A stretch of 11,810 nucleotides of DNA, taken from NCBI GenBank assembly GCA_943704525.1, contig CALSCQ010000804.1, positions 1 to 11,810 on the forward strand, given 5' to 3'. The DNA comes from Pigoraptor vietnamica (Eukaryota > Opisthokonta > Filasterea). How positions within the stretch are numbered: the first letter of the stretch is position 1; each line of letters starts with the position of its first letter. The notes below the pieces were generated by a model, which was given only the letters and a program-made list of their open reading frames with translations, did no database searches and was not told the DNA's origin. The position numbers were made by a program, and so were the translations under genes. Shown here in pieces: positions 1 to 8,707 of the stretch.

Positions 1-4
1 GTTT

Positions 5-41
<37 letters not shown>

Positions 42-180
42 GTTTTGTTATGTGTTCAGTTCGTTTTTGTTGGGTGTTTTTGGGGTTTCAAAGTCGGTTT
101 TTTTTTTTGTGTGTGTGGTTTTTTGTTTTGTTTTGGTTTTTTTTTTCAGTTGATAAATAGTTAGCTCAGTCCCCAATCCA
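1..180. repeat. Poly-T run and T/G-rich low-complexity sequence
   Basis: A 34-base uninterrupted T run occupies 7-40, followed by T- and GT-rich simple sequence to about 150. On the minus strand this is A-rich and lies downstream of the Helitron exons. It may be intron sequence, a decayed poly-A tract or the ragged edge of an assembly contig. No gene is supported in it. Confidence 0.8.
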
Positions 181-204
181 GTTGTACGGCAACTAAAATT
201 TTTG

Positions 205-313
205 CTGAGATACAGGTAAACTACAGCTCAGTGACCGTCGTCTCAGACAGTCAAGACATGACACGGCACCGGATATTAATACAATCTGAACGCGCCGGGC
301 AGCCACGACGTAC
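205..313 (-). other. Possible intron 4 of Helitron Rep gene
   Basis: A consensus donor (GTACGT after CAAG) at 313 and a pyrimidine-rich acceptor (TGTATCTCAG) at 205 define a possible 109-base intron. The next frame runs from 204 to a TAA at 50-48, but after the first 20 or so residues it is only Lys/Thr-rich low-complexity translation and shows no helicase. The true acceptor may lie outside the window. Confidence 0.3.
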
Positions 314-3300
314 CTTGCACATGCGTCATCATTGACTGTTGTTGGCTCGGTGCCTGTGCGACCGGCGGTGCCCATCGTCCCTCCGGCATCACCAGCGTCT
401 GCAGGTGCAGCGGCGGCAATGGACGCCACAACCTCTTTGATGTACGTGGCCGAGCGGACAATAACAATGTCACTGGCGTTCGCAATCGGACGCGGTGCAG
501 CTGCCGCCGCCGCCGTGTGGCCAGATCTGCCAGCCTGATTGAACACACGGTCCACGTCGCATTGGAGCGCTTCGAGGTGGCGTGCCACTGCCACATTGAC
601 TGCGGCGGCATCTGATTGTGCCTCGCAAGCACGAGCGCATCAATGGACAGCGGCAGCTCACCGCATCCCTCACTGTCAGCATCTCCATCGCCGCCGGCGC
701 CAAAAGGAAACGCCGTGACGCCGTCATCAGTCGCACTCGTCTGCCCCGCAGCCGTGGGCACGCTGCTGCCATCCGGCGTAGTGTCGTCGGCATTCCACCG
801 CGTGGCTGCACATGATCGCCACTTTGCAAAGAGGATGGCCTTGTTTGCATCCATGCACAGTGCCGTGCTGACGTCGTGGATGATATCGTAGAGGCACGCG
901 GGCGATGGGTGTGGGGGAAGGCGACCGATGGCAGCACACACGTTCGGGTCGGCATTGTCAGGCAGCGCGCCGACGAGCGACAAGAGCCAGGCAGCACACG
1001 CATCCCACTCGAGGGGCAGCGCAGGACGGCCCACCTCCACGTCCCACGGGACAAAGAGCGTGACCATGTACTCGGCATACGCGCGCGCCTGTCGCTTCCA
1101 ACTCGCCATGTTCCGTCGACTGCCCGGGCAGCGCGGTGGCCTGTGTCCGGCGAGTATCGGAACGAGGAGCTTCAAACGGATTCGCTGAACGTGCGTTGTG
1201 TAGAGAGGATGTCCCTCGGCAAACGGGAATGTCGCATTCGGCGGTCGCCCTCGTGCATGCCGGCTGCCCGCGCGATGGTGCAGGTGTTCGTCAGGACCGT
1301 CGCCCCCGGGGCCCATGTGTTCTTCATCGGGAGCTTCCAGGTCAGCGCCATCTCCAGACCCAGCGGCCACACCATCAGCGCCCTGCGGCTGGGCCGCACA
1401 CTGCGGCACCTTCTCGACAATTGCGACGTACTCGTAAAGCGAAAGACCCGCCAGCGCGTCGCCCCGGAAGCGGTAGTTCACGTGCTGCGGGACGATGACG
1501 ACCTTCTCCTGTCCGTCTGCCGTAAGCACAGTGTACACGGCGGCGGGACCATCGTCGCCCAGTACATGCGCAGATTCAGGCAGTTCGTCGAACAGGTCGC
1601 GCTCCTGCTGCACTGCAGCGTGCACCGCCGCATCGTCGTCGAGGCATTCATCGTCGTCGGGAGTAGGTGCGGCGCCGGTGGTACAGCCAGGGGCGCTGCT
1701 GTCCGTGTCGTCGTCACCGTCCACATCCGAGACTTCGACGAGCGCCTTCACGAATGCGATCGCAGCCGGAACGAAGCAATACGCGAACCCGTGCGTGTTG
1801 AAGCCCGCAGGCATGCCATCGAGAGCTGCCCACGCCATCACAGCACTGTACTCCGTCTCCTTCGAGAGGGTGTTCAGTATCCGCTGCAGCGCCTGCCGCG
1901 AATGCCGCAGGGAAGTCGGATCGTCGGCATCGTCGGCAGTAGAGGGGTAGCTGGCACAGTGCCGTGCAGCTGCGCGTGCACACGACAGGAGGCTGGTCAC
2001 GAGCGTGTCCATCTTCGTCATGTACTTTGTTTCGTAGAACGCAGCAGCCTTGGCCGCCTCAGCCGAGTTGACCGGGTATATTGCCGTGTTGCAGCAGAGC
2101 GCGGCCGACATCGCAGGTGAGTGGGTGACGACGTACCCATCCACCTCCGTCCACCGGGACTCCTCGTACACGATCGCGCGCGGATCGGGAGGCGGAAATG
2201 GCGCGTCGAGCGAGAGCACATACGGCGGACGCGGGCGAACAGGCCCTTCCCGCGAACGCACGACTCGTCGGGTGGTGGCAGCGGCCGTGCCATCGCCATC
2301 CACGCCATTCCCTGCGGCGTCCGCGCAGTCCACCATCTCCAGCTCGATGGGCGCCGTCGGCAGCACACGCTGTGCCCGGGGCATGCTCATCCGGCACGCG
2401 TGCTCGCCGCGTTTGCCCTTCAAACACGTGGTCGTGTGCCGGTGGCACTGGTAGGCGGACGCGACGGCGTCGGCACGGCGAGCGATCCACGACGGATCCT
2501 GCGGATCCATTGGCATGCAGTCGAGAGGGAGGGAATTGGCCGCACCCGCACCACCATCCGGAGGCGGCGGCGCCGGTGATGTGGCTGGTGACGAGGACGG
2601 GCCGGCCGCATTCTGCTCGTCAGGCACTAGGCGCGGAATAAACGAGCGAACCTGCGAGTCGAGCACTGCAGACGCCTCGCGTGACAGGCGTGGATTGGAA
2701 GCCACGTTCTGCAGAACTGTCGGCGGAAGGCCGCACCAGAACAGGAAGTGCACGTGCAGCGACCCGCGACCCTGCTGCTCTGTGGGCCCGCACATTGCGA
2801 CCGGCGTCCCGAGGAGGCCCTTGCGTGGCGCACAGACGAACGTGTCCGGTCCGGCGGCGAGGCGCACGTGATCGTCCCCTGCAGTCGCCGTTGCCCTCCG
2901 TTCGCTGAAGGCCGGCAGCCCGAGGAGGCACTCGAATGCCACGTAGATGATTCGGAGGTAGATTTCGGCGGCCGCGCCGGGATCTTGCACGATGAGTCGG
3001 GCGCACTCGTGGACGCTCGGGAGCGACAGTGACAATCCACTATCGCCACCGGCCGAACCGCAATACGAAGCGACCCTGATCATCAGGGTGTTCGAGAAAT
3101 CGGCGGGCGAAATCGTGCAAAAGTACGAGGGCAGCCCAAAGAACATGTGCATGGCGTACAGCCTCGAGAGCTCCACATTCTTCTCGACGGCGCCGAGCGG
3201 AATCTTGCTGCCCGACATGCGCACGTGCCGCAGAAGCGTCTTGAACAGCCGGAGGCTCGCCGCATCGTCAGGGTCGCGGATCGCAGCGTCGAGCATCGAC

Positions 3301-3637
3301 CGAAAGTTGCCGTCGTTGACGAGCTCGGCAAACTGTTGCATGGCTTCGGGATTCGAGCGCACGCGGAGGGTGACGCCCCGAGCAGCCGCGTGCCGCTGCA
3401 TCTGGTTGAAGAGGATGAAGATGAAGTCGTGCTCCCGCGTAAACCGCCCGTCCGCTTGGTGGAGGAGGTGGCGGACGAGTTTCTTGGGGACCGACCCCTG
3501 CCCTACGAGGCCGCGCCCGAGAAAGAAGAGATGCGGAAACGCGCCGTACAGCAGGGATGCGTTCTCCATGAATTCGTTCATCGGCACGTTCGAGCGGCTG
3601 ATTGGAATTGGCGACGGCGGTTCATTGACCCGTGGTC
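314..3637 (-). CDS. Helitron Rep exon 4: Helitron_like_N, HUH endonuclease core, Y2 motif and linker
   Basis: This long exon encodes the rolling-circle replication initiator part of the transposase, which nicks and joins single-stranded ends. In order it has AFPHLFFLG and FIFILFNQMQRH (Helitron_like_N, about 3560-3370); GLPSYFCTISPADFS (motif 1, about 3137-3090); EQQGRGSLHVHFLFWC with the metal-binding HVH at 2756-2748; a zinc motif CHRHTTTC...CRMSMPR (about 2450-2375); the catalytic tyrosine pair YETKYMTK at 2036-2022; then NYRFRGDALAGLSLYEYV (about 1490-1410) and HPLYTTHVQRIRLKLLVPIL (about 1220-1140). About 1,000 codons are free of stops. At 600-640 the plausible coding frame steps by -1, because the first frame degenerates into Arg-rich sequence while the second reads DAAAVNVAVARHLEALQ. 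The exon is predicted to end at an AAG/GTACGT donor at 313. No helicase motifs are present. Domain names rest on remembered family patterns. Confidence 0.88.
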
Positions 3638-3952
3638 CTGCGCAAAATAAATAACTCAATAAACCCAATTCACTATACACTCTCGCGCACGCACCGGCAC
3701 TATACACACAGAAACACATAACACCGTGACATGACGCATAATTGCACACATACACAAAACATGCACACCGGTACCATACACACGTGTACTCTGGCACGCA
3801 CACACACACATGCACACACTTACAACACAAACACACACTCCTCACACAAAACACGCACACGTGCATGCACGCACACGCCGACACACCAAAACATGCACAC
3901 CACACACACATATATACGCACACACATGCGCGCGCGCACACACACACACATG

Positions 3953-3994
<42 letters not shown>

Positions 3995-4329
3995 CACACA
4001 ACACACACAAAACACGTAGACACACACAAAACACGCCAAACACAAAACATGCATTCATGCATGCACACACATACAAAACATGCACACCACACACACACAT
4101 ATACACACGCACACACACACGCACACACACACACATGCACACCCACCCACACAAACGCACGCACGGCACACACACACGCACACACATACGCACACAAAAC
4201 ACGCAGACTCACACAAAACACGCCGAACCACTCACGTATGCACACACAGTGCGGCATACACACGCACGCGCACACACACACTGCACATGCGACACACATG
4301 GAATTCCAAAATCATTTGCTCATACCGAC
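3638..4329 (-). other. Intron 3 of Helitron Rep gene, containing a GT/CA microsatellite
   Basis: This 692-base intron ends in a clear 3' splice site (a T-rich stretch followed by GCGCAG, then GACC). Most of the interior is GT/CA simple sequence. The intron happens to be free of stops in the frame of the next exon up to 4202, so it reads as a false N-terminus of Val/Cys repeats starting at a GTG, with no ATG-based gene evidence. Confidence 0.6.
3690..4300. repeat. (CA)n/(GT)n compound microsatellite
   Basis: About 600 bases of alternating purine-pyrimidine sequence: CA repeats interrupted by CG, TG and AAAACA variants. The purest CA run is at about 3957-3987, and there is a CGCGCG stretch near 3928-3935. 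Loosely repeated phrases such as ACACAAAACACGC and AAAACATGCACACCACACAC recur several times, so parts were duplicated as longer blocks. Sequence of this kind can adopt Z-DNA and is length-unstable. It lies inside intron 3 of the Helitron Rep gene; the open frames on both strands across it are artefacts of the repeat. Confidence 0.95.
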
Positions 4330-4419
4330 CTTCATTATCGGCATTCTGTTGGTCAATCTCCATGGCTGCTGCACTCGCCGGGTTGGCCTCCACGTCAAGG
4401 ACGGGCTCATGGGCGCGCA
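4330..4419 (-). CDS. Helitron Rep exon 3 (90 bases)
   Basis: This exon encodes about 30 residues including HEPVLDVEANPASAAAMEID, an acidic, alanine-rich linker. It joins in phase 1 at both ends. I chose a donor at 4329 (GAAG before GTCGGT) because it fits the phase of the strong acceptor at 3638. An alternative GTATGA donor a few bases downstream fits only a weaker acceptor nearby. No enzymatic motif is present. Confidence 0.45.
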
Positions 4420-4549
4420 CTACGCATGTGCAACAAAACTAGGTCGGACAGATTAGATGTCGCCGGCACACGAGGCACATCAGCTGTCAGACAAACACAC
4501 AAAGAAGAACGACGGACGGTGCACTCGAATAATAAAAGTTCAACCTCAC
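4420..4549 (-). other. Intron 2 of Helitron Rep gene
   Basis: This 130-base intron runs from a GTGAGG donor to a GCGTAG acceptor on the minus strand. Two earlier AGs (after CTGACAG near 4487 and GACCTAG near 4440) would lead into a stop codon near 4411. The TAG acceptor is therefore the one that keeps the gene open. Confidence 0.45.
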
Positions 4550-4603
4550 TTTGCGGCGGCGGGTCAATGTCCATCGGGATGGCATCTTGACGGTGGGCGC
4601 CGT
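4550..4603 (-). CDS. Helitron Rep exon 2 (micro-exon, 54 bases)
   Basis: This short exon encodes about 18 residues including AIPMDIDPPPQ. Its phase matches both neighbours: it completes the codon begun by the G at 4798 and leaves one base (A) before the next GTGAGG donor. The stretch looks like a linker between the DUF6570-like domain and the Helitron_like_N region. I find no domain in it. Support comes from splice-site quality and phase agreement only; transcript data would settle it. Confidence 0.5.
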
Positions 4604-4797
4604 CTGATTCAACGGCCGCAGGGGAGGAGCAAGCGTTGGCGGGAACATTAGGAATGCAAATTAGCACAGTAAATTGAAAAATCATCAAGAAAATTGTAAC
4701 AAGAAAACAAGAGAATTGAAAAATTGACAGAAAAGAAAAGCTATAGCAAGCGAACTAAAGAGTCACAATCCACTAAAAGTGCACAAATCTCGCTCAC
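4604..4797 (-). other. Intron 1 of Helitron Rep gene
   Basis: This 194-base intron starts with GTGAGC and ends with CAG on the minus strand. A long T-rich tract with CTAAT-like branch sites lies inside it. No AG occurs between the TATAG near 4740 and the acceptor, so the acceptor choice is well constrained. Splicing joins phase 1 to phase 1 and keeps the downstream exon open. Confidence 0.6.
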
Positions 4798-6045
4798 CAT
4801 AGGCATTGGGTTTCGCTGAAGCAAGCCCAAGCGCCTCTTTAACACACGCAAAGACAGACCGAACGGCGCCGCTGATGAGATTCGCACCCGTACGCAAGGG
4901 ATCGGCTACCGCACCCACAAGGACAGGGAAGAGGCCGCCGTCGGCTGGCGAACCACTCTCAGCAGCCGTTTGCGCCACACGGCTCGCATCACGCGGAGGG
5001 TTCGCGACCGCCGCCGTGTGTATCGCCTCCGCCATAATGTCGCCGCCGTGCGCGCTCATGACAACAGCGGCGTCGATGACCGCAGCGGGAATAGCAGCCA
5101 AGCGCTCCGCCCATTCGATTGGGAAATCTGCAATTGTGTCGGGTAGAGGGAGCGCAGCATACGCTGGGTTCCCCACGCTCTTGATCGCGAGCAGAAAACT
5201 AAAGACAACGTCGGGTCGCACTTGCAGAATATGCGATAGCTCGCCCGTCCGGCCGAAACCGTCAGCGCGCTTGGACCGTTCCCACGCTTCCCTCGTGCCA
5301 ACAAACACAATTTGGAGCGCAGAGGAAACATCAATCCACGGGAGGTGCGACGCAATCTCCAAAGGGCCGCTGTGCGGGATGGCAATGACGTGCCCGCGCA
5401 AGCCATCCGGTGCGACGCGAAACCCCCACCCGCCGAATGCGAACCTGTCTGCTGCAGCTTGATGATATTCACGTATGGGCGTATGGTCGCCACGACAAGC
5501 CGCTCCGCCTTCGAGAGCCGCACGCGCAAGATGTCGTCGGGCCGTCCAAAGTCGAACCCAGATGCGAACGAGTACTCGGGGGTTCTCCGCGCGCGTACAG
5601 CACGAGCACAGTTGTCGCACAGCCGTACTGCGGCCTCGCCGCCATTGGGTTCGTGCTCCACGGACGACTCGTGCACGTGCACGTACCGCATTTCGCCGTC
5701 CACATTAACGGCGGATATGTTGAAGGCGGTGCGGAGAGATGGCGGCGATGATAAGAATTGCTCGGCAATATCTGGCGCCACGGCAAGGACGTCGACAAGT
5801 TCCTCCAATTTGACCAACGCCGCAGTTGCCCCGCGGTCCATGATCATGCGAATGCCGCAAGCGCCACATGCCATCAACGTCAAGTCCGGCCCGTATTTCG
5901 CGCAAAACGACCCCACACAGCGCGACACGTCCGCATCCGTCACTTTCTCGACGCCAATCTGTGCAGCAAGGCGCTCCAACTCTTCGCTCGCGGCCGGATT
6001 AGCCAACGAATGGCCGAGTTCTTCGTGGTTACGCCGCCCCGACAT
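4798..6045 (-). CDS. Helitron Rep exon 1: Cys-rich N-terminus and DUF6570-like domain (frameshifted)
   Basis: This is the N-terminal part of the Helitron transposase. The first in-frame ATG is at 6045; upstream the frame is open to a TGA in the A-run near 6140, so a further upstream exon is possible. Counting from this Met, CxxC pairs occur at about residues 60-63 (ACGACG) and 143-146 (LCDNC), a likely zinc site, followed by a stretch like the AEELLIARVRP block of Helitron N-termini (KAERLVVATIRPYVNIIKL). At about 5440-5460 the coding frame moves by -1. The second frame continues with GLRGHVIAIP, LPWIDVSSALQIVFVG and VRPDVVFSFLLAIKSVGNPAY, the order expected for the DUF6570-type region upstream of Helitron Rep domains. 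The exon ends at a GTGAGC donor in phase 1 (last base 4798). Family assignment is from remembered patterns, not a search. The single indel may be real decay or a sequencing error. Confidence 0.75.
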
Positions 6046-6518
6046 CTCATAAAAAAGTTTTTGTGCGATCACCAGTGTGCCGATGCGTGGGAAAGACAAA
6101 AATGGTGTGTACTCCGTGATTCTTTGTCGGATCTTTTTTTTTCAAGTCACGTCTACAGCGGCACGCGTGCCGGCCCGTGGTCTCCCACTCTACTAACGGT
6201 GCATATTGGTGAGTGTCGGGCAATGCGCGCATATGCTGAGAGTATGCCAAACCTCGTGCATGTCACATTGTTTCCCGCGGTTTCCAGGGCTCCGATAAGT
6301 CGAAAAAATTTCAGTTACTATGGAGATTTCGATACACAAGCCGTTTGTATAGGCTTATCTATGATCCAACTTCTGTGGAATTTTTCCTTATTGAAGGGGG
6401 CCTTTAAGCACGCTTTTCCAATGTGTCATCCGCCTTATATGGGCCTCCCAATTCCCTGGGGGCAAGACTTATGGGACACATGTTACCTCCAATCACATCT
6501 GATCTGGGCGTAACAAGG
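6046..6518. other. Non-coding interval upstream of the Helitron Rep start
   Basis: No gene is supported here. The GC content drops compared with the exons, and a 9-base T run lies at 6134-6142. The interval should contain the promoter of the minus-strand Rep gene and possibly the 5' (TC) end of the Helitron, but I could not identify either. A short palindrome at 6159-6172 is listed separately. The plus-strand open frame crossing this region is continuous with antisense of the Rep exon and is regarded as spurious. Confidence 0.5.
6159..6172. repeat. 14-bp perfect palindrome CGGCACGCGTGCCG
   Basis: The sequence equals its own reverse complement over 14 bases, centred about 120 bases upstream of the first ATG of the Rep gene on the minus strand. 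It could be a binding site in the promoter or part of a Helitron subterminal region. Chance occurrence in GC-rich DNA is also possible. Confidence 0.6.
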
Positions 6519-6664
6519 GGCACACAACACGAAGGCGCACACAGTGGCACACAGCACGAAGGGGCGCAGTGACACACAGCATGAAGGCGCACACAGTGGC
6601 AGACACCACGAAGGCGCGTACAGGGGCACACGAAGGCGCACACAGTGGCACACAGCATGAAGGC
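6519..6664. repeat. 27-bp minisatellite, about 5.5 copies
   Basis: Imperfect tandem units of about 27 bases have the pattern GGCACACAGCACGAAGGCG followed by CACACAGT. Individual copies are 27, 25, 27, 27, 22 and a partial 18 bases. A closely related single unit occurs at 11025-11046, upstream of the CR gene start. Confidence 0.85.
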
Positions 6665-6894
6665 CGTATACTATGGACTCACATATCTGCTTACACTATA
6701 TTTGTATGAAATTCTCACATTCGAAATCCCTCATCAAGTAATAATTTATTGCGAACCCACAACCCGCAGGTCCCTGGGCGCGGGCCTGAGTCCACCGGTA
6801 GCATGGTGGCCAGTGGGCGTTCATGCTCAGTTGCGCCGCTGGCTGTGGCAACTGCTATATTTTTTGTCAATTGTGAGAACTGGACTGCGAATGA
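6665..6894. other. Unassigned spacer between two minisatellites
   Basis: About 230 bases of mixed composition, AT-rich at first (6665-6760) and then GC-rich. I see no convincing coding sequence, RNA gene or splice signals. Open frames here are extensions of the stop-free minisatellite to the right. Confidence 0.5.
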
Positions 6895-8698
6895 GAAGCG
6901 CACGCCGCGGGAAGCGCACGTCGCTAGGCGAAACCGCGGAAAGCGCAGGTCAGGGAAAGCGCGTGTCGGGGAGCGCACGTCGGGGGGAGCGCACGTCGCT
7001 AGGCGCACATCGTGGGAAGCGCACGCCGCGGGAAGCGCACGTCGGGGGAAGCGCACGTCGGGGGGAAGCGCACGCCGCGGGAAACACATCGCGGGAAGCG
7101 CACGCCGTGGGAAGCGCACGCCGCGGAAAGCGCACGCCGCGGGAAGCGCACGTCGGGGGAAGCGCACGTCGCTAGGCGCACATCGCGGGAAGCGCACTTC
7201 GGGGGATGCGCACGTCGGGGGAAGCGCACGTCGCTAGGCGCACATCGCGGGAAGCGCACGTCGCTAGGCGCACATCGCGGGAAGCGCACATCGCGGGAAG
7301 CGCACATCGCGGGAAGCGAACGCCGCGGGAAGCGAACGCCGCGGGAAGCGCATGTCGGGGGAAGCGCACGTCGGTGGAAGCGCACGTCGCTAGGCGCACA
7401 TCGTGGGAAGCGCACGCCGCGGGAAGCGCACGTCGGGGGAAGCGCACGTCGGGGGGAAGCGCACGCCGCAGGAAGCGCACGTCGGGGGAAGCGCACGCCG
7501 CGGGAAGCGCATCGCGGGAAGCGCACGCAGCGGGAAGCGCACGCCGCGGGAAGCGCACTTCGGGGGAAGCGCACGTCGCGGGAAGCGCACTTCGGGGGAA
7601 GCGCACGTCGCGGGAAGCGAACGTCGGAGGAAGCGCACGTCGGAGGATGCGCACGTCGCTAGGCGCACGTCGGGGGACGCACACGTCGGGGGAAGCGCAC
7701 GTCGGGGGAAGCGCACGCCGCTAGGCGCACGTCTGGGGAAGCGCACGTCGCTAGGCGCACGTCTTGGGGAAGCGCACGTCGCTAGGCGCACGTCTGGGGG
7801 AAGCGCACGTCGCTAGGCGCACACGTCGGGGGAAGCGAACGTCGGGGGAAGCGCCACGTCGGGGGAAGCGCACGTCAAAAAGCGCACGTCGGGGAAAGCG
7901 CACGTCGGGAGAAGCAACGTCGGAGGAAGTGCACGTCGGAGGAAGCGCACGTCGGGGGAAGCGCACGTCGGGGAAAGCGCACGTCGGGGGAAGCGCACGT
8001 CGGGGAAAGCGCACGTCGCTAGGCGCACATCGCGGGAAGAGGCGCACATCGCGGGAAGCGCACGCCGCGGGAAGCGCACGTCGGGGGAAGCGAACGTCGG
8101 AGGAAGCGCACGTCAGAGGAAGCGCACGTCAGAGGAAGCGCACGTCGGAGAAGCGCACGCCGGGGAAGCGCACATCGCGGGAAACGCACGTCGATAGGCG
8201 CACATCGCGGGAAGCGCGTCGCTAGGCGCACATCGCGGGAAGCGCACATCGCGGGAAGCGCACGCCGCTGGAAGCGCACGTCGGGGGAAGCGAACGTCGG
8301 AGGAAGCGAACGTCGGAGGAAGCGCACGTCGGAGGCAGCGCACGTCGGAGAAGCGCACGTCGGAAGAAGCACACGTCGGAGAAGCGCACGTCGGAGGCCG
8401 CGCACGTCGCGGTAAGCGCACGTCGCTAGGCGCACATCGCGGGAAGCGCACGTCGGAGGAAGCGCACGTCGGGGGAAGCGAACGTCGGAGGAAGCACACG
8501 TCTGGGGAAGCGGACGTCGGGGGTCGCTAGGCGAACATCGCGGGAAGCACAGGCACGTCGCGCACGGCACGTCACGGGAAGCGTACGAAAGAGCGCACGT
8601 CGCGGGAAGCGCACGAAAGAGCGCACGCCGCGGGAAGCGCACGTCGCGAGAAAGAAAGTGACGTCGCGGAAGCGCACGTCGCGCGGGAGAGCGCACGT
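6895..8698. repeat. 1.8-kb CpG-rich minisatellite, unit about 15 bp (GGGAAGCGCACGTCG)
   Basis: Roughly 120 degenerate tandem copies of a 15-base unit, with 14- and 16-base variants. Common variants change ACGTCG to ACGCCG or ACATCG, and a 14-base form with CTAGGCGCA is interspersed at least a dozen times. The consensus has no stop codon in any of its six frames, which explains the many overlapping Arg-rich open frames on both strands. None of those has independent support as a gene. Copies become more irregular toward the right end (about 8500-8698), directly next to the stop codon of the CR gene. Every unit holds three or more CpG sites. Confidence 0.95.
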
Positions 8699-8707
8699 AT
8701 CAAGAGT

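Larger units (their letters stand above)
204..6045 (-). mobile_element. Helitron (rolling-circle DNA transposon), partial, Rep-encoding part
   Basis: The minus-strand exons from 6045 to 314 together encode the N-terminal region, Rep nuclease core and post-Rep linker typical of Helitrons of fungi and protists. Signs seen directly are an HVH (HUH) motif, a YxxxY two-tyrosine motif, a Cys/His zinc motif between them, and the block ending NYRFRGDALAGLSLYEYV. The expected C-terminal PIF1 helicase lies beyond the left edge or is missing. I could not place the element's ends: the 5' TC end should lie above 6045, and the 3' CTRR end with its hairpin should lie left of the window. The limits given are those of the coding part only. 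The element carries introns and two apparent frameshifts, so it may be a decaying copy. Confidence 0.85.

Noticed and set aside
600-660. Programmed -1 ribosomal frameshift as explanation of the frame change in the Rep gene
   Set aside because: No canonical X XXY YYZ slippery heptamer is visible at either frame change, so indel or sequencing error is simpler.
876-2120. 414-codon plus-strand open frame opposite the Rep core
   Set aside because: It is antisense to the conserved HUH/Y2 exon in GC-rich DNA, has no recognisable domain, and conservation signals lie entirely on the minus strand.
3083-3650. Plus-strand frames at 2992-3654 and 3147-3650
   Set aside because: They are shadows of the Helitron_like_N coding region on the minus strand and show no family pattern.
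3640-4456. Long His/Thr-rich (plus) and Val/Cys-rich (minus) open frames at 3640-4590
   Set aside because: They are translations of the CA/GT microsatellite, which rarely produces stops. The only real exon sequence in the area is 4419-4330 and 3637 downward on the minus strand.
5758-6513. 251-codon plus-strand frame reaching across the Rep start into the intergenic region
   Set aside because: Its left half is antisense to the Rep N-terminal exon, its right half has AT-rich non-coding character, and no domain is recognisable.
6895-8696. Many Arg/Gly-rich or Cys/Pro/Arg-rich open frames on both strands, some over 200 codons
   Set aside because: All are produced by a 15-bp repeat unit that lacks stops in six frames; there are no domains, no splice structure and no preferred frame.
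6895-8698. Possible CRISPR array, because of regular short repeats
   Set aside because: There are no unique spacers; units of about 15 bp abut directly, and the surroundings are eukaryotic with introns.
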